Below the pieces are notes generated by a model. It was not told where the DNA came from, searched no databases, and was given only the letters and a program-made list of their open reading frames with translations. 64,000 nucleotides of DNA, taken from Rhodospirillaceae bacterium LM-1. Its GTDB lineage: Bacteria; Pseudomonadota; Alphaproteobacteria; Rhodospirillales; WMHbin7. The stretch covers positions 248,001-312,000 of the forward strand of contig CACUVI010000026.1 in NCBI GenBank assembly GCA_902725215.1, written 5' to 3'. Every line of letters starts with the position of its first letter. Within the stretch, counting starts at the first letter, position 1. Below are positions 1-8,691 of the stretch, one piece after another. The translations under genes and the position numbers were made by a program.

Positions 1-572
1 TCGGCCTCCTTGCGGCTGCTGATGTCGAGCACGGCTGACAGGCACATCGGCCCCAGGCCCGACCGCGCGTCCTCCATCAGCGACGACTGCAAAATCACCG
101 GCATCGGCAATGTGTCCGGCGCCTTCAGGGTCAATTCGATCTGTCCGCCAAAACCTTGGAAAATCTGGGACAGGTGGCGCCCGAAGCCGGGTCGGAACTC
201 AGGCTCGATAAAGGCCTCCAGCGGCATGCCGTGCAGCGGTTCCGGCGGGCTGGACAGCAAGGCAGCACCCTTGGCGTTCACCTCGCGCAGAAAGCCCTTT
301 TCGTCGATCAGGAGATAGCCGATCGGAGAATTGTTGAACAGGCTGGCATAGCGCCAAAGCGCCAATTCCAAACAGCGTTGCGCCTCGCACAATTCGCTGT
401 CCTTGGCCTTCAGCCTGTCCTGGCAATGATCGATGCCTGAAAGGGTGCGCAGAAAGGCGTCGCCGGTCTCGCGCTCAACGCGCTCCTTGGCTTCATATTC
501 GCGCAGCCTCGCCTTCAGGCAAGCCAGTTCGGCTTGCAACTCCTGGCGGCTCTTTGGCACCGACGCGTCCAT
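1..572 (-). CDS. PAS-domain sensor protein, partial (C-terminus outside the window)
   Basis: The reverse strand stays open from about 572 to the window edge and gives 190 residues. An N-terminal helical, probably coiled-coil stretch rich in E, K, R and L (about residues 5-70) leads into a PAS fold from about residue 73, with the typical pattern ASLFNNSPIGYLLID followed by GFLREVNAKGAALL. The end LSAVLDISSRKEA is the usual PAS exit that leads into an output domain, which is cut off here. It is therefore a sensor (histidine kinase or GGDEF type cannot be decided). An in-frame ATG at 596 is an alternative start; the one at 572 has an AGGAG about 13 bases upstream. It diverges from hupU, so it could share a control region with the hydrogen sensor, but nothing in the sequence shows a functional link. 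Confidence 0.75.
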   Translation of the reverse strand, partial: MDASVPKSRQELQAELACLKARLREYEAKERVERETGDAFLRTLSGIDHCQDRLKAKDSELCEAQRCLELALWRYASLFNNSPIGYLLIDEKGFLREVNAKGAALLSSPPEPLHGMPLEAFIEPEFRPGFGRHLSQIFQGFGGQIELTLKAPDTLPMPVILQSSLMEDARSGLGPMCLSAVLDISSRKEA

Positions 573-733
573 GGGGCTGGCCCCACTCCTGGTCATGACA
601 ACGATATGAAGGTGTGACGAGACAGTCCCCACAACCCCTCGTAGGGGCGGCACTTTACAGGGGAGGTTTCATCTTGTCACCTGCTGTTCTTACTAACTAT
701 TGACCGAAGGGGACGCAATGAGGATGCTCATCC

Positions 734-1741
734 ATGCCTCATAAAGCTCCCTATTCCTTTCTTTGGCTTCAGGCGGCGTCCTGCGGCGGCTGTTCGGCGG
801 CGGCGCTGGGCAGCGATCCCTCCTTTCTCGACGGGGGCACGCCAAGGCTCAACCCTTTGGCCCATCAGGCTGTTTCAGAGGAATGCGGGGCCGAATTCAC
901 GCAAATTCTCAATGCCGTGCTGGATGGCGGACTGGTTCTGGACGGTCTGCTGGTCGAAGGAGCCGTTTTGAACGGCCCCAATGGAACGGGCCAATTTCAG
1001 ATGGCGCCCGGAATGGGGCGGCCGATGAATCGCCTGATTGCCGACTTGGCCGAGAAGGCCCGCCATGTCGTGGCGGTGGGCAGTTGCGCCGCCTTTGGCG
1101 GCGTGGTGGCGGGGCTGGGCAGCCGGACCCAGGCGGTGGGCCTGCAATATGACGGCGGCGAGGCGGGCGGCTTGCTGGGGGCGGGCTGGCGATCCAAAAG
1201 CGGCCTTCCGGTCGTCAATGTCGCGGGCTGCGCGCCGCACCCAGGCTGGATCGTGGAAACCTTGCTGTTGCTGGCCGATGGCGCCTTGGCCCCCAATGAC
1301 CTCGATTCCTTCCAGCGCCCCAGCTTCTTTGCCGATCATCTGGCGCATCACGGCTGCAACCGCAATGAATATTACGAATACAAGGCCAGCGCCCACGACC
1401 CGTCGCAACAGGGCTGTTTGATGGAGAATCTGGGTTGCCGCGCCACCCAGGCGCCGGGCGATTGCAATCGCCGACGTTGGAACGGCGCGGGTTCTTGCAC
1501 AAATGCGGGCTATGCCTGCATCGCCTGCACGGTTCCCGGTTTTGCGTCCAGCGCCGATCCATTCTTGGAAACGCCCAAACTGGCGGGCATTCCAGTCGGC
1601 CTGCCGGTTGACATGCCCAAGGCCTGGTTCGTCGCCCTGGCGGCGCTGTCGAAATCGGCGACACCGTCTCGCGTGCGACGCAACGCCACGGAAAGCCGGA
1701 TCGCTGTACCGCCCGATTCAAGGTCAAGGAAGCCCAAATGA
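734..1741 (+). CDS. hupU: H2-sensing regulatory [NiFe]-hydrogenase, small subunit HupU
   Basis: Small subunit of the soluble regulatory hydrogenase (HupUV/HoxBC, group 2b), which detects H2 and passes the signal to a histidine kinase rather than feeding electrons to respiration. The 335-residue protein starts directly with the catalytic-domain fold and has no twin-arginine signal and no C-terminal membrane anchor, as expected for a cytoplasmic sensor. The proximal FeS cluster ligands are visible: CGGC at residues 17-20, GSCAAFGG near 118 and NVAGCAPHPG near 167. Further cysteines (HHGCN, CLMENLGC, CTNAGYACIAC) serve the medial and distal clusters. Its stop overlaps the start of hupV by four bases (ATGA). 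The partner genes hupT and hupR lie at the far end of the same region. Confidence 0.92.
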   Translation: MPHKAPYSFLWLQAASCGGCSAAALGSDPSFLDGGTPRLNPLAHQAVSEECGAEFTQILNAVLDGGLVLDGLLVEGAVLNGPNGTGQFQMAPGMGRPMNRLIADLAEKARHVVAVGSCAAFGGVVAGLGSRTQAVGLQYDGGEAGGLLGAGWRSKSGLPVVNVAGCAPHPGWIVETLLLLADGALAPNDLDSFQRPSFFADHLAHHGCNRNEYYEYKASAHDPSQQGCLMENLGCRATQAPGDCNRRRWNGAGSCTNAGYACIACTVPGFASSADPFLETPKLAGIPVGLPVDMPKAWFVALAALSKSATPSRVRRNATESRIAVPPDSRSRKPK

Positions 1742-3174
1742 CGCGCTTGATCGTGGGGCCGTTCAATCGCGTCGAGGGCGATCTTGAAATCAGGCTCGAA
1801 ATCAAGGATGGGCGGGTGCAGGAAGCCTTCGTGACGGCCCCCCTGTTTCGCGATTTCGAACATTTGATGGAAGGACGCTTTCCGCTGGATGCGCTGGTTA
1901 TTGCGCCGCGCATCTGCGGCATCTGCTCGGTCGCGCAATCGGCGGCCTCGGCTTTGGCATTGGCCGACAGCGCCAGGCTCGTCATGCCGCCCAATGGACG
2001 TGCCGCCTTCAATCTGCTTCAAGCGCTGGAAAATGCCGCCGACCATTTGGTGCATTTTTCGCTGTTCTTCATGCCCGACTTCGCCCGCCGTTTCTACGAA
2101 GGCCGACCTTGGCACGAAAAGGCGGTTGCGCGTTTCAAGGCCCAGCAGGGCGAGATGGCCAGGCGGGCGGCGGCGGCGCGCACGCGCTTGTTCGCCGCCA
2201 TCGGCCTTCTGGCGGGGAAATGGCCGCACACGCTGGCCCTTCAACCCGGCGGCACGACCAAGCCGATCGATCAGTCCGAACGCATCCGGCTTATGGAAAT
2301 CGTCGGCGAGTTCCGCCGCTTTCTGGAAAGCGAGATTTTCGCAGCCAATCTGGAGCGCGTCGCCGCCTTGGCGACGCAAAGCGAGTTGGCCGAGTTGAAG
2401 CGGGGCGATTTTGGGTTGTTTCTGTCCATCGCCGATGATCTGGACCTGTGGCGCTTGGGACGCTCCCCAGCGCCCTTGATGAGTTGCGGTGCCTTTCCGG
2501 GATTGGAGGGTGAGGCGCATCTCTTCGCCTCCGGCCTGTGGCGCAACGGCGCCAGAGAGGCGCTTGACCTTGCCCGCATCTCGGAGGATGTCAGCCGGGC
2601 TTGGCTGCAGGGCGGTCAGCCGCTGCACCCATCTCGGGGAACCTCCCAGCCCGAGGCCGACAAACCCGACGGCTACAGCTGGTCGAAGGCCCCCCGGCTT
2701 GATGGGCGGCCGGTCGAGGTGGGGGCGCTGGCCCGCCAGGTTCTGGCCGGGCAGCCCCTGGTCAGGGCCATGTTCGCCGAGTTCGGCTCGACGGTAGCGA
2801 CCAGGGTGGCGGCCCGCCTGATCGAGCTGGCAAGGCTGACCGTGCAGATGGAAATTTGGGTTGGCGCACTAGATCCAAGGCAACCCTTCTGCGTGCCGTT
2901 TGCCGCCATCGATGGCGGCCAAGGTGTTGGGCTTGCCGAGGCGGCCAGAGGGTCGCTTGGTCACTGGCTGTCGATTGAACGCGGGAAAATATCGCGCTAT
3001 CAGGTGATTGCCCCGACAACCTGGAATTTCTCTCCCAGGGACGGCCAGAGCCTTCCCGGCCCGGTCGAAGCGGCCTTGGTGGGAACCAAGGTCGAGGCGG
3101 GCGAGGCTTCCCCGCTGGCCGTTCAGCATGTCGTGCGCTCGTTCGACCCCTGCATGGCCTGCACGGTGCACTGA
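1738..3174 (+). CDS. hupV: H2-sensing regulatory [NiFe]-hydrogenase, large subunit HupV
   Basis: Large, NiFe-carrying subunit of the hydrogen sensor. The N-terminal metal motif RICGICS supplies Cys60 and Cys63, and the C-terminal motif DPCMACTVH supplies Cys472 and Cys475. The protein stops exactly at His478. Regulatory hydrogenases of this family lack the C-terminal extension that an endopeptidase removes from catalytic large subunits, so this ending supports the sensor assignment and predicts that no HybD-type cleavage is needed. The length (478 residues) fits HupV/HoxC. It is translationally coupled to hupU. The 327 bases after it contain the sigma-54 promoter of the hyb genes, so hupUV is probably a separate transcription unit whose product is needed before the structural genes are induced. 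Confidence 0.93.
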   Translation: MTRLIVGPFNRVEGDLEIRLEIKDGRVQEAFVTAPLFRDFEHLMEGRFPLDALVIAPRICGICSVAQSAASALALADSARLVMPPNGRAAFNLLQALENAADHLVHFSLFFMPDFARRFYEGRPWHEKAVARFKAQQGEMARRAAAARTRLFAAIGLLAGKWPHTLALQPGGTTKPIDQSERIRLMEIVGEFRRFLESEIFAANLERVAALATQSELAELKRGDFGLFLSIADDLDLWRLGRSPAPLMSCGAFPGLEGEAHLFASGLWRNGAREALDLARISEDVSRAWLQGGQPLHPSRGTSQPEADKPDGYSWSKAPRLDGRPVEVGALARQVLAGQPLVRAMFAEFGSTVATRVAARLIELARLTVQMEIWVGALDPRQPFCVPFAAIDGGQGVGLAEAARGSLGHWLSIERGKISRYQVIAPTTWNFSPRDGQSLPGPVEAALVGTKVEAGEASPLAVQHVVRSFDPCMACTVH

Positions 3175-3180
3175 CGCGGA

Positions 3181-3233
3181 TGGAAAATATGTATCCATTA
3201 AATGGAAAGCGTCTTTCCACATCCGCTTTTCCA
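3181..3233 (+). promoter_or_regulatory. Candidate upstream activator array (TGGAAA half-sites)
   Basis: Four TGGAAA/TTTCCA half-sites sit within 53 bases: TGGAAA at 3181, TGGAAAG at 3203-3209, CTTTCCA at 3213-3219 and TTTTCCA at 3227-3233. The middle two make a perfect 7-3-7 palindrome with spacer CGT. The array lies about 75-115 bases upstream of the -24 element of the hybO promoter, where enhancer-binding proteins normally bind. HupR is the obvious candidate ligand, but this is inference. The pattern is not the TTG-N5-CAA site described for Rhodobacter capsulatus HupR. Confidence 0.5.
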
Positions 3234-3293
3234 CAGCATTCCGTCATATAAAGAAGTTGCCGCATTTATGCTGGGTTAGCGCCAGCGATTGGT

Positions 3294-3308
3294 TGGCACG
3301 ATCCTTGC
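3294..3308 (+). promoter_or_regulatory. Sigma-54 (-24/-12) promoter for hybOABC
   Basis: TGGCAC at 3294-3299, five bases (GATCC), then TTGC at 3305-3308 matches the RpoN consensus TGGCAC-N5-TTGC exactly. Transcription should begin near 3320, leaving a leader of about 180 bases before the hybO start at 3502. The activator HupR of this cluster has the GAFTGA loop needed to contact RpoN. Apart from the upstream array and this promoter, no other clear element was seen in the gene-free stretch 3175-3501. Confidence 0.88.
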
Positions 3309-3501
3309 CATACCAACGGGTAGGGCGGCCTGCGCGAGCGGAGCCTCCTAAAGATCGCGAACCACGCGACAGGTTTCGTCAGGGAGGAGTGACCCCTATC
3401 GAATCCAGACCTTCGGCCCTGGGCCTGCGGCCCCGAGGGCGGGCGGCGTGGTTGCGTTCTTGCCAATGGGTATGAGCGGACGACTTAAGAGGGGTAGCGA
3501 C

Positions 3502-4629
3502 ATGTTCCGAGATTCGATCGACGCGCTGGAAGCCAAGCTGGGACTCGAGCGCCGGACCTTCCTCAAGTTCTGCGCCGCCATGGCGGCGACCATGGGCCTG
3601 CCCAAGGGGGCCGAGGCCCAGATCGCGAACGCCATCGCAACCCCGGCCAAGCGGCCTTCGGTGATCTGGCTGCATTTTCAGGAATGCACCGGCTGTACGG
3701 AATCGCTGCTCAGGGCCGAGCATCCGACCCTCGAAAAGCTGATCTTGGAGATCATCTCGCTCGACTATCATGAAAGCCTGTTCGCCGCCGCGGGTCATCA
3801 AGCCGAAGCCGCGCGCTATGCCGCCATGGAAGCCAACAAGGGCAAATATGTGCTGGTGGTCGAAGGCGCCATTCCGGTCAAGGACGGCGGTATCTACTGC
3901 AAGATCGGCGGCAAGACCGCGCTCGACATTCTGAAGGAATGCGCAGCCGACGCCGCCGCCATCATCGCCATCGGCTCATGCGCTTCCTGGGGCGGCATGC
4001 CCTCGACACCCCCCAATCCCACCGGCGCCTCGCCGGTCAACGCCATCATCAAGGACAAGCCTGTCGTCACCATTCCGGGCTGTCCGCCCAACCCCTACAA
4101 TTTCCTCTCCACCGTCGTGCATTACCTGACTTTCGGCAGCCTGCCCAAGATCGACGCCGAAGGCCGCCCGCTGTTCGCCTATTCGCGCCTGATCCACGAA
4201 AATTGCGAGCGGCGCGCCCATTTCGACGCCGGGCGCTTCGCCATGGAATTCGGCGACGAGGGCCACCGTAAGGGCTTCTGCCTGTACAAGCTGGGCTGCA
4301 AAGGCCCCGAAACCTACGCCAACTGCCCCTCGATTCTGTTCGGCGACGTGGGGTCAGGTTCCTGGCCGGTCGGCACCGGTCATCCCTGTTTCGGCTGCAC
4401 CGAAAAGGGCGTCGGTTTCTACAAGCCCATCCATCAACTGGCCGACGTCAAGAACGTGGTGCCGCCCGCCTCGTATCCGCGCGTCGTGGAAGAGCAGGGC
4501 GTGGGCGCCACGCTGGGGTCGGCGGCGCTGGTCGCCGCCGTGGCCGGTCTGGCCGCCGGTGCGGGCTACAAGGTGGCCGGCAATCTCGGCAAGGATAGCA
4601 GCGGTCCCGACAAAGACAGCGCGGAATAA
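3502..4629 (+). CDS. hybO: Uptake [NiFe]-hydrogenase small subunit HybO (group 1c), Tat-exported
   Basis: Small electron-transferring subunit of the membrane-bound, periplasm-facing uptake hydrogenase. I chose the ATG at 3502, preceded by AAGAGGGG, rather than the earlier in-frame start at 3448. This places the twin-arginine motif ERRTFLKF at residues 16-23, followed by a hydrophobic stretch and an Ala-rich cleavage region. Proximal cluster ligands CTGC (62-65), AIGSCASWGG and TIPGCPPNP, plus later Cys and His motifs for the other clusters, are present. Residues about 343-362 form one C-terminal membrane helix that anchors the dimer. The order O-A-B-C with a ferredoxin subunit and a HybB-type membrane subunit identifies E. 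coli Hyd-2-like group 1c, not the HupSLC type. Confidence 0.93.
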   Translation: MFRDSIDALEAKLGLERRTFLKFCAAMAATMGLPKGAEAQIANAIATPAKRPSVIWLHFQECTGCTESLLRAEHPTLEKLILEIISLDYHESLFAAAGHQAEAARYAAMEANKGKYVLVVEGAIPVKDGGIYCKIGGKTALDILKECAADAAAIIAIGSCASWGGMPSTPPNPTGASPVNAIIKDKPVVTIPGCPPNPYNFLSTVVHYLTFGSLPKIDAEGRPLFAYSRLIHENCERRAHFDAGRFAMEFGDEGHRKGFCLYKLGCKGPETYANCPSILFGDVGSGSWPVGTGHPCFGCTEKGVGFYKPIHQLADVKNVVPPASYPRVVEEQGVGATLGSAALVAAVAGLAAGAGYKVAGNLGKDSSGPDKDSAE

Positions 4630-4640
4630 GGAGCCTGATC

Positions 4641-5642
4641 ATGACGCTCGATCGGCGCAACTTCATGAAGGCGGCGTTGGGCGGCACGGCCGCGGCAACG
4701 GTCGCCGTCGCCCTGCCCCCCAACAAAGCGCAAGCGCGCGACAACAAATCGATGCCGCCCAAGGCGGTGGGCCTGTTGTTCGATTCGACGCTGTGCATCG
4801 GCTGCAAGGCCTGCGTGAATTCCTGCAAGGACGCCAACGGCATGCCTGCGGAATTTTCGACGCCCGACAAATTGTGGGATACGCCGCTGGACCTGTCGGG
4901 CAAGACGCTCAACGTCATCAAGTCCTATGCCGAGGGCACTTCGGACGTGAAGGACCGCGAAGGCAACGGCTACGCCTTCGTGAAGAAATCCTGCCTGCAT
5001 TGCGTCGATCCGTCATGCGTCTCGGCCTGTCCGGTCACGGCGATGACCAAGGACCCCGAGTCCGGCATCGTCTCTTACGACGCCGACAAATGCATCGGTT
5101 GCCGTTACTGCGTCGCCGCCTGCCCCTTCGGCGTGCCCAGGTTCCAGTACGACACCGCGACGCCCAGAATCCAGAAATGCCAGTTGTGCAAACAGCACTT
5201 GGCCAGCACGGATGCAGAGCGCAAGTACAAATTCGCCGCCTGTGCCCAGGTTTGCCCGACGGGAGCCACCTTGTTCGGCCCGGTCGAGTTGTTGAAGGCC
5301 GAAGCCCAGCGCCGCCTTGAGCTTGAGGCGGGAAGTGCCGCCGTCTATCCGCGCGGCCAGATCGAAACGCCTTTCCCGGCGCACGAGAAACCGGCACCCG
5401 ACTACAAGAAGCGCATCTATGGCGACAAGGAAATCGGCGGCACGCAGATGCTGTTGCTGGCGGGCGTTTCCTTTGGCAAGTTGGGTTATCCCGATCTGCC
5501 CGAGCAAAGCTATGCCGCCAAATCGGAAAGCCTGCAACACAGCTTGTATGGCGGCATGATCCTGCCCCTGGTCGCCCTGGCTGGCTTGGCCTTCGCCATC
5601 AAGCGCACGGCGGGCGCTCATAAGAACGAGGAGGGTGAATAA
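4641..5642 (+). CDS. hybA: Hydrogenase ferredoxin-like subunit HybA
   Basis: Periplasmic FeS electron carrier between HybO and HybB. The N-terminus has a twin-arginine motif (DRRNFMK, residues 4-10) followed by an Ala-rich hydrophobic segment. Four cysteine groups of the DmsB/HybA type follow: CIGCKACVNSC from residue 52, CLHCVDPSCVSACP, CIGCRYCVAACP, and CQLCKQH with CAQVCP, enough for four [4Fe-4S] clusters. A single membrane helix (about 307-325) near the C-terminus, followed by basic residues, is typical of HybA. The gene starts 11 bases after hybO with an AAGGAG ribosome site. The 333-residue length fits the family. Confidence 0.93.
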   Translation: MTLDRRNFMKAALGGTAAATVAVALPPNKAQARDNKSMPPKAVGLLFDSTLCIGCKACVNSCKDANGMPAEFSTPDKLWDTPLDLSGKTLNVIKSYAEGTSDVKDREGNGYAFVKKSCLHCVDPSCVSACPVTAMTKDPESGIVSYDADKCIGCRYCVAACPFGVPRFQYDTATPRIQKCQLCKQHLASTDAERKYKFAACAQVCPTGATLFGPVELLKAEAQRRLELEAGSAAVYPRGQIETPFPAHEKPAPDYKKRIYGDKEIGGTQMLLLAGVSFGKLGYPDLPEQSYAAKSESLQHSLYGGMILPLVALAGLAFAIKRTAGAHKNEEGE

Positions 5643-5643
5643 C

Positions 5644-6792
5644 ATGAAAGCCCAACCCATCGGCGGCAGGCTGGTATCGCCCGTCACGCTCGTTCTCACG
5701 GTTCTCATCCTGCTGGCGGCCTTTTTCGGCGCTCAGCGATTCCTGTTCGGCTTCAATTCGGTTGCCAACATCAATGACGGCTTTCCCTGGGGCATCTGGA
5801 TCGCCTGGGACGTGGTGATCGGCACCGGCCTAGCCTGCGGCGGTTTCGCCCTGGCCCTTCTGGTCTATATCGCCAACCAGAACCAGTATCACCCCCTGAT
5901 GCGCCCGGCGTTGCTGGCCAGCGTCTTTGGCTATACGCTGGGCGGCATTTCGGTCATTTTCGATCTGGGTCGCTATTGGAACTTCTGGCACATCTTGTTT
6001 CCCACCTACCAACAATACGGCTCGGTGATGGTGGAAGTGGCCTTATGCGTGACGGCTTACATCATCGTGCTGTGGATCGAATTCAGCCCGGTTCTGGCCG
6101 AGAAGTTCGGCTGGCCCGGTGTGAAGAAATTCACCGGCAAGTGGATGTTCCTGTTCATAGCCCTTGGCGTGTTGCTACCCACCATGCATCAATCGTCGCT
6201 GGGGTCGCTGCTGATCGTCTACGGCCAGCAGATTCATCCCCTGTGGCAGACCATGCTGCTGCCCTTGCTGTTCTTGCTGTCGGCAGTCGCCATGGGCTAT
6301 GCCGTGGTGGTGTTCGAGGCCTGCGTCTCGACCGCCGGGTTCAAGCGCAAGATCGATCATGAACTGCCCTTGATCGCCAGCCTGTCCAAGATCATGGCTT
6401 GGTTGCTGGTGGCCTTCATCGTCATCCGCCTGGGCGACATCGTGGCGCGCGGCGCTTTCGCCGCCATGTTCACCTCGGGCGTCAAGAGCTTCATGTTCTG
6501 GGTCGAGATGACGCTTTACGCCCTGCCGGTGGCCATGCTGCTGTCGCCCTCGGTCAAGCGCGACGCCAAAATCTACTTCCTGGCCGCTTGCTCGATGCTG
6601 CTGGCCGCCGTTCTTTACCGCATCGACGCCTATCTGGTCGGCTATGAAACCGGTCCAGGATGGAACTACTTCCCCGCCGTGCCCGAAATCATGATCACGA
6701 TCGGCATCGTCGCCTTCGAGATCCTGGGCTACATCGTTTTCGTCCGCTTCTTCCCCGTCTTGCCCGGGCATGGCCCGGACAAGGCGCACTGA
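5644..6792 (+). CDS. hybB: Hydrogenase membrane subunit HybB (NrfD/PsrC family)
   Basis: Polytopic membrane subunit that carries electrons from HybA to the quinone pool. It belongs to the NrfD/PsrC-like HybB family and has no haem-binding cytochrome b character. About ten hydrophobic helices are visible across the 382 residues, from the first (VTLVLTVLILLAAFF) to the last (ITIGIVAFEILGYIVFVRFF). The ATG at 5644 has a strong GAGGAGGG site eight bases upstream and is preferred to the GTG at 5635, which overlaps the end of hybA. No hupC-type cytochrome b gene occurs in the hydrogenase cluster, so HybB is the predicted quinone link. Confidence 0.9.
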   Translation: MKAQPIGGRLVSPVTLVLTVLILLAAFFGAQRFLFGFNSVANINDGFPWGIWIAWDVVIGTGLACGGFALALLVYIANQNQYHPLMRPALLASVFGYTLGGISVIFDLGRYWNFWHILFPTYQQYGSVMVEVALCVTAYIIVLWIEFSPVLAEKFGWPGVKKFTGKWMFLFIALGVLLPTMHQSSLGSLLIVYGQQIHPLWQTMLLPLLFLLSAVAMGYAVVVFEACVSTAGFKRKIDHELPLIASLSKIMAWLLVAFIVIRLGDIVARGAFAAMFTSGVKSFMFWVEMTLYALPVAMLLSPSVKRDAKIYFLAACSMLLAAVLYRIDAYLVGYETGPGWNYFPAVPEIMITIGIVAFEILGYIVFVRFFPVLPGHGPDKAH

Positions 6793-6807
6793 ACAGGAGA
6801 GCCTGCC

Positions 6808-8511
6808 GTGTCCCAACGCATCACCATCGATCCCATCACTCGCATCGAAGGCCATTTGCGCATCGACGTCGAAGTAGACGGCGGCAAAGTCAAGAAATCC
6901 TGGGCATCGGGCCAGATGTGGCGCGGCGTCGAGCAGATTTTGCTGGGCCGCGATCCCAGAGACGCCTGGATCATCACGCAGCGCTTTTGCGGCGTCTGCA
7001 CGACGGTGCACGCCATCACCTCGGTGCGCGCGGTCGAAAACGCGCTTCAGCTTGAAGTGCCGCTGAACGCCCAGTACATCCGCAACATGATCGCCTCGGC
7101 GCACGCCATCCACGATCATATCGTGCACTTCTACCATCTGGCCGCCCTTGACTGGGTGGATGTGACCAGCGCCTTAAAGGCTGATCCCGTGAAGGCGGCG
7201 GCCTGGATCGAGCAATATACCGACTGGCCCTTGAACAATCGCCACGTCATGACCGACGTCAAGAACAAGCTGGCCACCTTCGTGGGATCGGGCCAGTTGG
7301 GTCCCTTCACCAACGGCTATTGGGGCCATCCGGCGATGAAGCTGTCGCCCGAAGTCAATCTGGTCGCCGTGGCCCACTATCTGCAGGCGCTGGAAGCGCA
7401 GCGTCACGCCAACAAGGTGGTCAGCACGCTGGGATCGAAAAGCCCGCACGTGCAGAACATGGCGGTCGGCGGTGTGGCCAACCCCATCGCGCTTGACAGC
7501 CAGTCGGTGCTGTCGATCGAGCGCTTGTTGCTGGTCAAGGAACAGATCGACAAGCTGAACGACTTCATCCAGAAGGTGCTGCTGGTCGATGTGGCCGCCG
7601 TGGGCGCCGTCTATGCCGACTGGACCAAATATGGCGCGGGCGTCACCAACTATCTGTCGGTGCCCGATTTGCCCATGGACACCAAGGGCGAAAAGTTCCT
7701 GATGCCGGGCGGCTATATTTCTGGCGGCGACATCTCCACCTATAAGCCGATCACCAGCTATCAAGACGCCTATTTCCGTGACGGCGTCGCCGAAAGCGTC
7801 AAACATTCCTGGTATCAGGGCGGCAAGGGTGCTTTGCATCCCTGGAAGGGCGAAACCAATCCCGAATACACCGACTTCCAAGACGACGGCAAATATTCGT
7901 GGGTCAAGGCGCCCAGCTTCTACGGCAAGCCCGCCCAGGTGGGGCCGCTGGCCAACGTGCTGTGCATGTATGCCGCCGGGCACAAGCCGACCCAGGCCTA
8001 CGCCACCAAGGTGCTGGATACCGCCAGCGCGTTGCTGGGCCAAAAGATTCCGCTGGCCGCGCTTCATTCCACCATCGGACGCATCGCCGCCAGGGCCATC
8101 CGTTGCGCCGTTATGGGCGAATATCTGACCGCCAACTGGCAGGCCCTGATCGACAATATCGCCAAGGGCGACACCAAAACCTTCAATGCGCCCGTCTTTC
8201 CCAAGGGCGAGCAGATGGGCTTTGGCTATCACGAAGCGCCGCGCGGCGCCCTGTCGCATTGGGTGGTCATCAAGGACGGCAAGATCGCTAATTATCAGGC
8301 GGTGGTGCCCACCACCTGGAACGCGGCACCCCGCAACGAGGACGACGCCATCGGCCCCTACGAGGCCTCGTTGCTCGACAATCCGGTGGCCGATCCCGAG
8401 CGTCCGCTCGAAGTCTTGCGCACCGTCCACTCCTTCGACCCCTGCTTGGCCTGCGCCGTGCATCTGGTCGATCGCGAGAAACGCAAGATCGTGCAAGTCA
8501 AGGCCCTCTGA
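6808..8511 (+). CDS. hybC: Uptake [NiFe]-hydrogenase large subunit HybC
   Basis: Catalytic NiFe subunit that oxidises H2. Metal ligands are Cys61 and Cys64 in RFCGVCT and the pair in the C-terminal DPCLACAVH. After that His come 15 residues (LVDREKRKIVQVKAL), the extension that the HybD protease removes once the NiFe(CN)2CO centre is inserted; this contrasts with HupV, which ends at the His. The protein is 567 residues, the same as I recall for E. coli HybC. It starts with GTG behind AGGAGA. It has no signal peptide and is exported as a passenger with HybO. A terminator follows 20 bases after the stop. Confidence 0.95.
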   Translation: MSQRITIDPITRIEGHLRIDVEVDGGKVKKSWASGQMWRGVEQILLGRDPRDAWIITQRFCGVCTTVHAITSVRAVENALQLEVPLNAQYIRNMIASAHAIHDHIVHFYHLAALDWVDVTSALKADPVKAAAWIEQYTDWPLNNRHVMTDVKNKLATFVGSGQLGPFTNGYWGHPAMKLSPEVNLVAVAHYLQALEAQRHANKVVSTLGSKSPHVQNMAVGGVANPIALDSQSVLSIERLLLVKEQIDKLNDFIQKVLLVDVAAVGAVYADWTKYGAGVTNYLSVPDLPMDTKGEKFLMPGGYISGGDISTYKPITSYQDAYFRDGVAESVKHSWYQGGKGALHPWKGETNPEYTDFQDDGKYSWVKAPSFYGKPAQVGPLANVLCMYAAGHKPTQAYATKVLDTASALLGQKIPLAALHSTIGRIAARAIRCAVMGEYLTANWQALIDNIAKGDTKTFNAPVFPKGEQMGFGYHEAPRGALSHWVVIKDGKIANYQAVVPTTWNAAPRNEDDAIGPYEASLLDNPVADPERPLEVLRTVHSFDPCLACAVHLVDREKRKIVQVKAL

Positions 8512-8530
8512 TCCTTCGGGCCTTCCTCGA

Positions 8531-8567
8531 CCCTCCCATTGCCAAAGCGATGGGAGGGTTTTATTTT
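8531..8567 (+). terminator. Intrinsic terminator after hybC
   Basis: A perfect nine-base stem, CCCTCCCAT (8531-8539) with ATGGGAGGG (8550-8558), and a ten-base loop are followed by TTTTATTTT. It should end or reduce the hybOABC transcript before the maturation genes. Confidence 0.88.
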
Positions 8568-8589
8568 AGTCGGTAAGCTCTCCTTTTCC

Positions 8590-8649
8590 CGTCATCGCCG
8601 GGCTTGACCCGGCGATCCATGGATGCCCGGATCAAGTCCGGGCATGACG
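8590..8649. repeat. Alphaproteobacterial palindromic intergenic repeat
   Basis: A 60-base cruciform element. Outer arms CGTCAT and ATGACG enclose two hairpins, one with stem TCGCCGGG/CCCGGCGA and one with stem TGCCCGGA/TCCGGGCA, joined by TCCATGGA. This form, whose translation reads MPGLDPGIHG, belongs to a repeat family scattered through alphaproteobacterial genomes. It lies between hybC and hybD. No second copy was seen in the window. Confidence 0.85.
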
Positions 8650-8691
8650 AGGCGGGAAACGATGTGCCACTTTGTAGGAAAGAAGCGTCTC

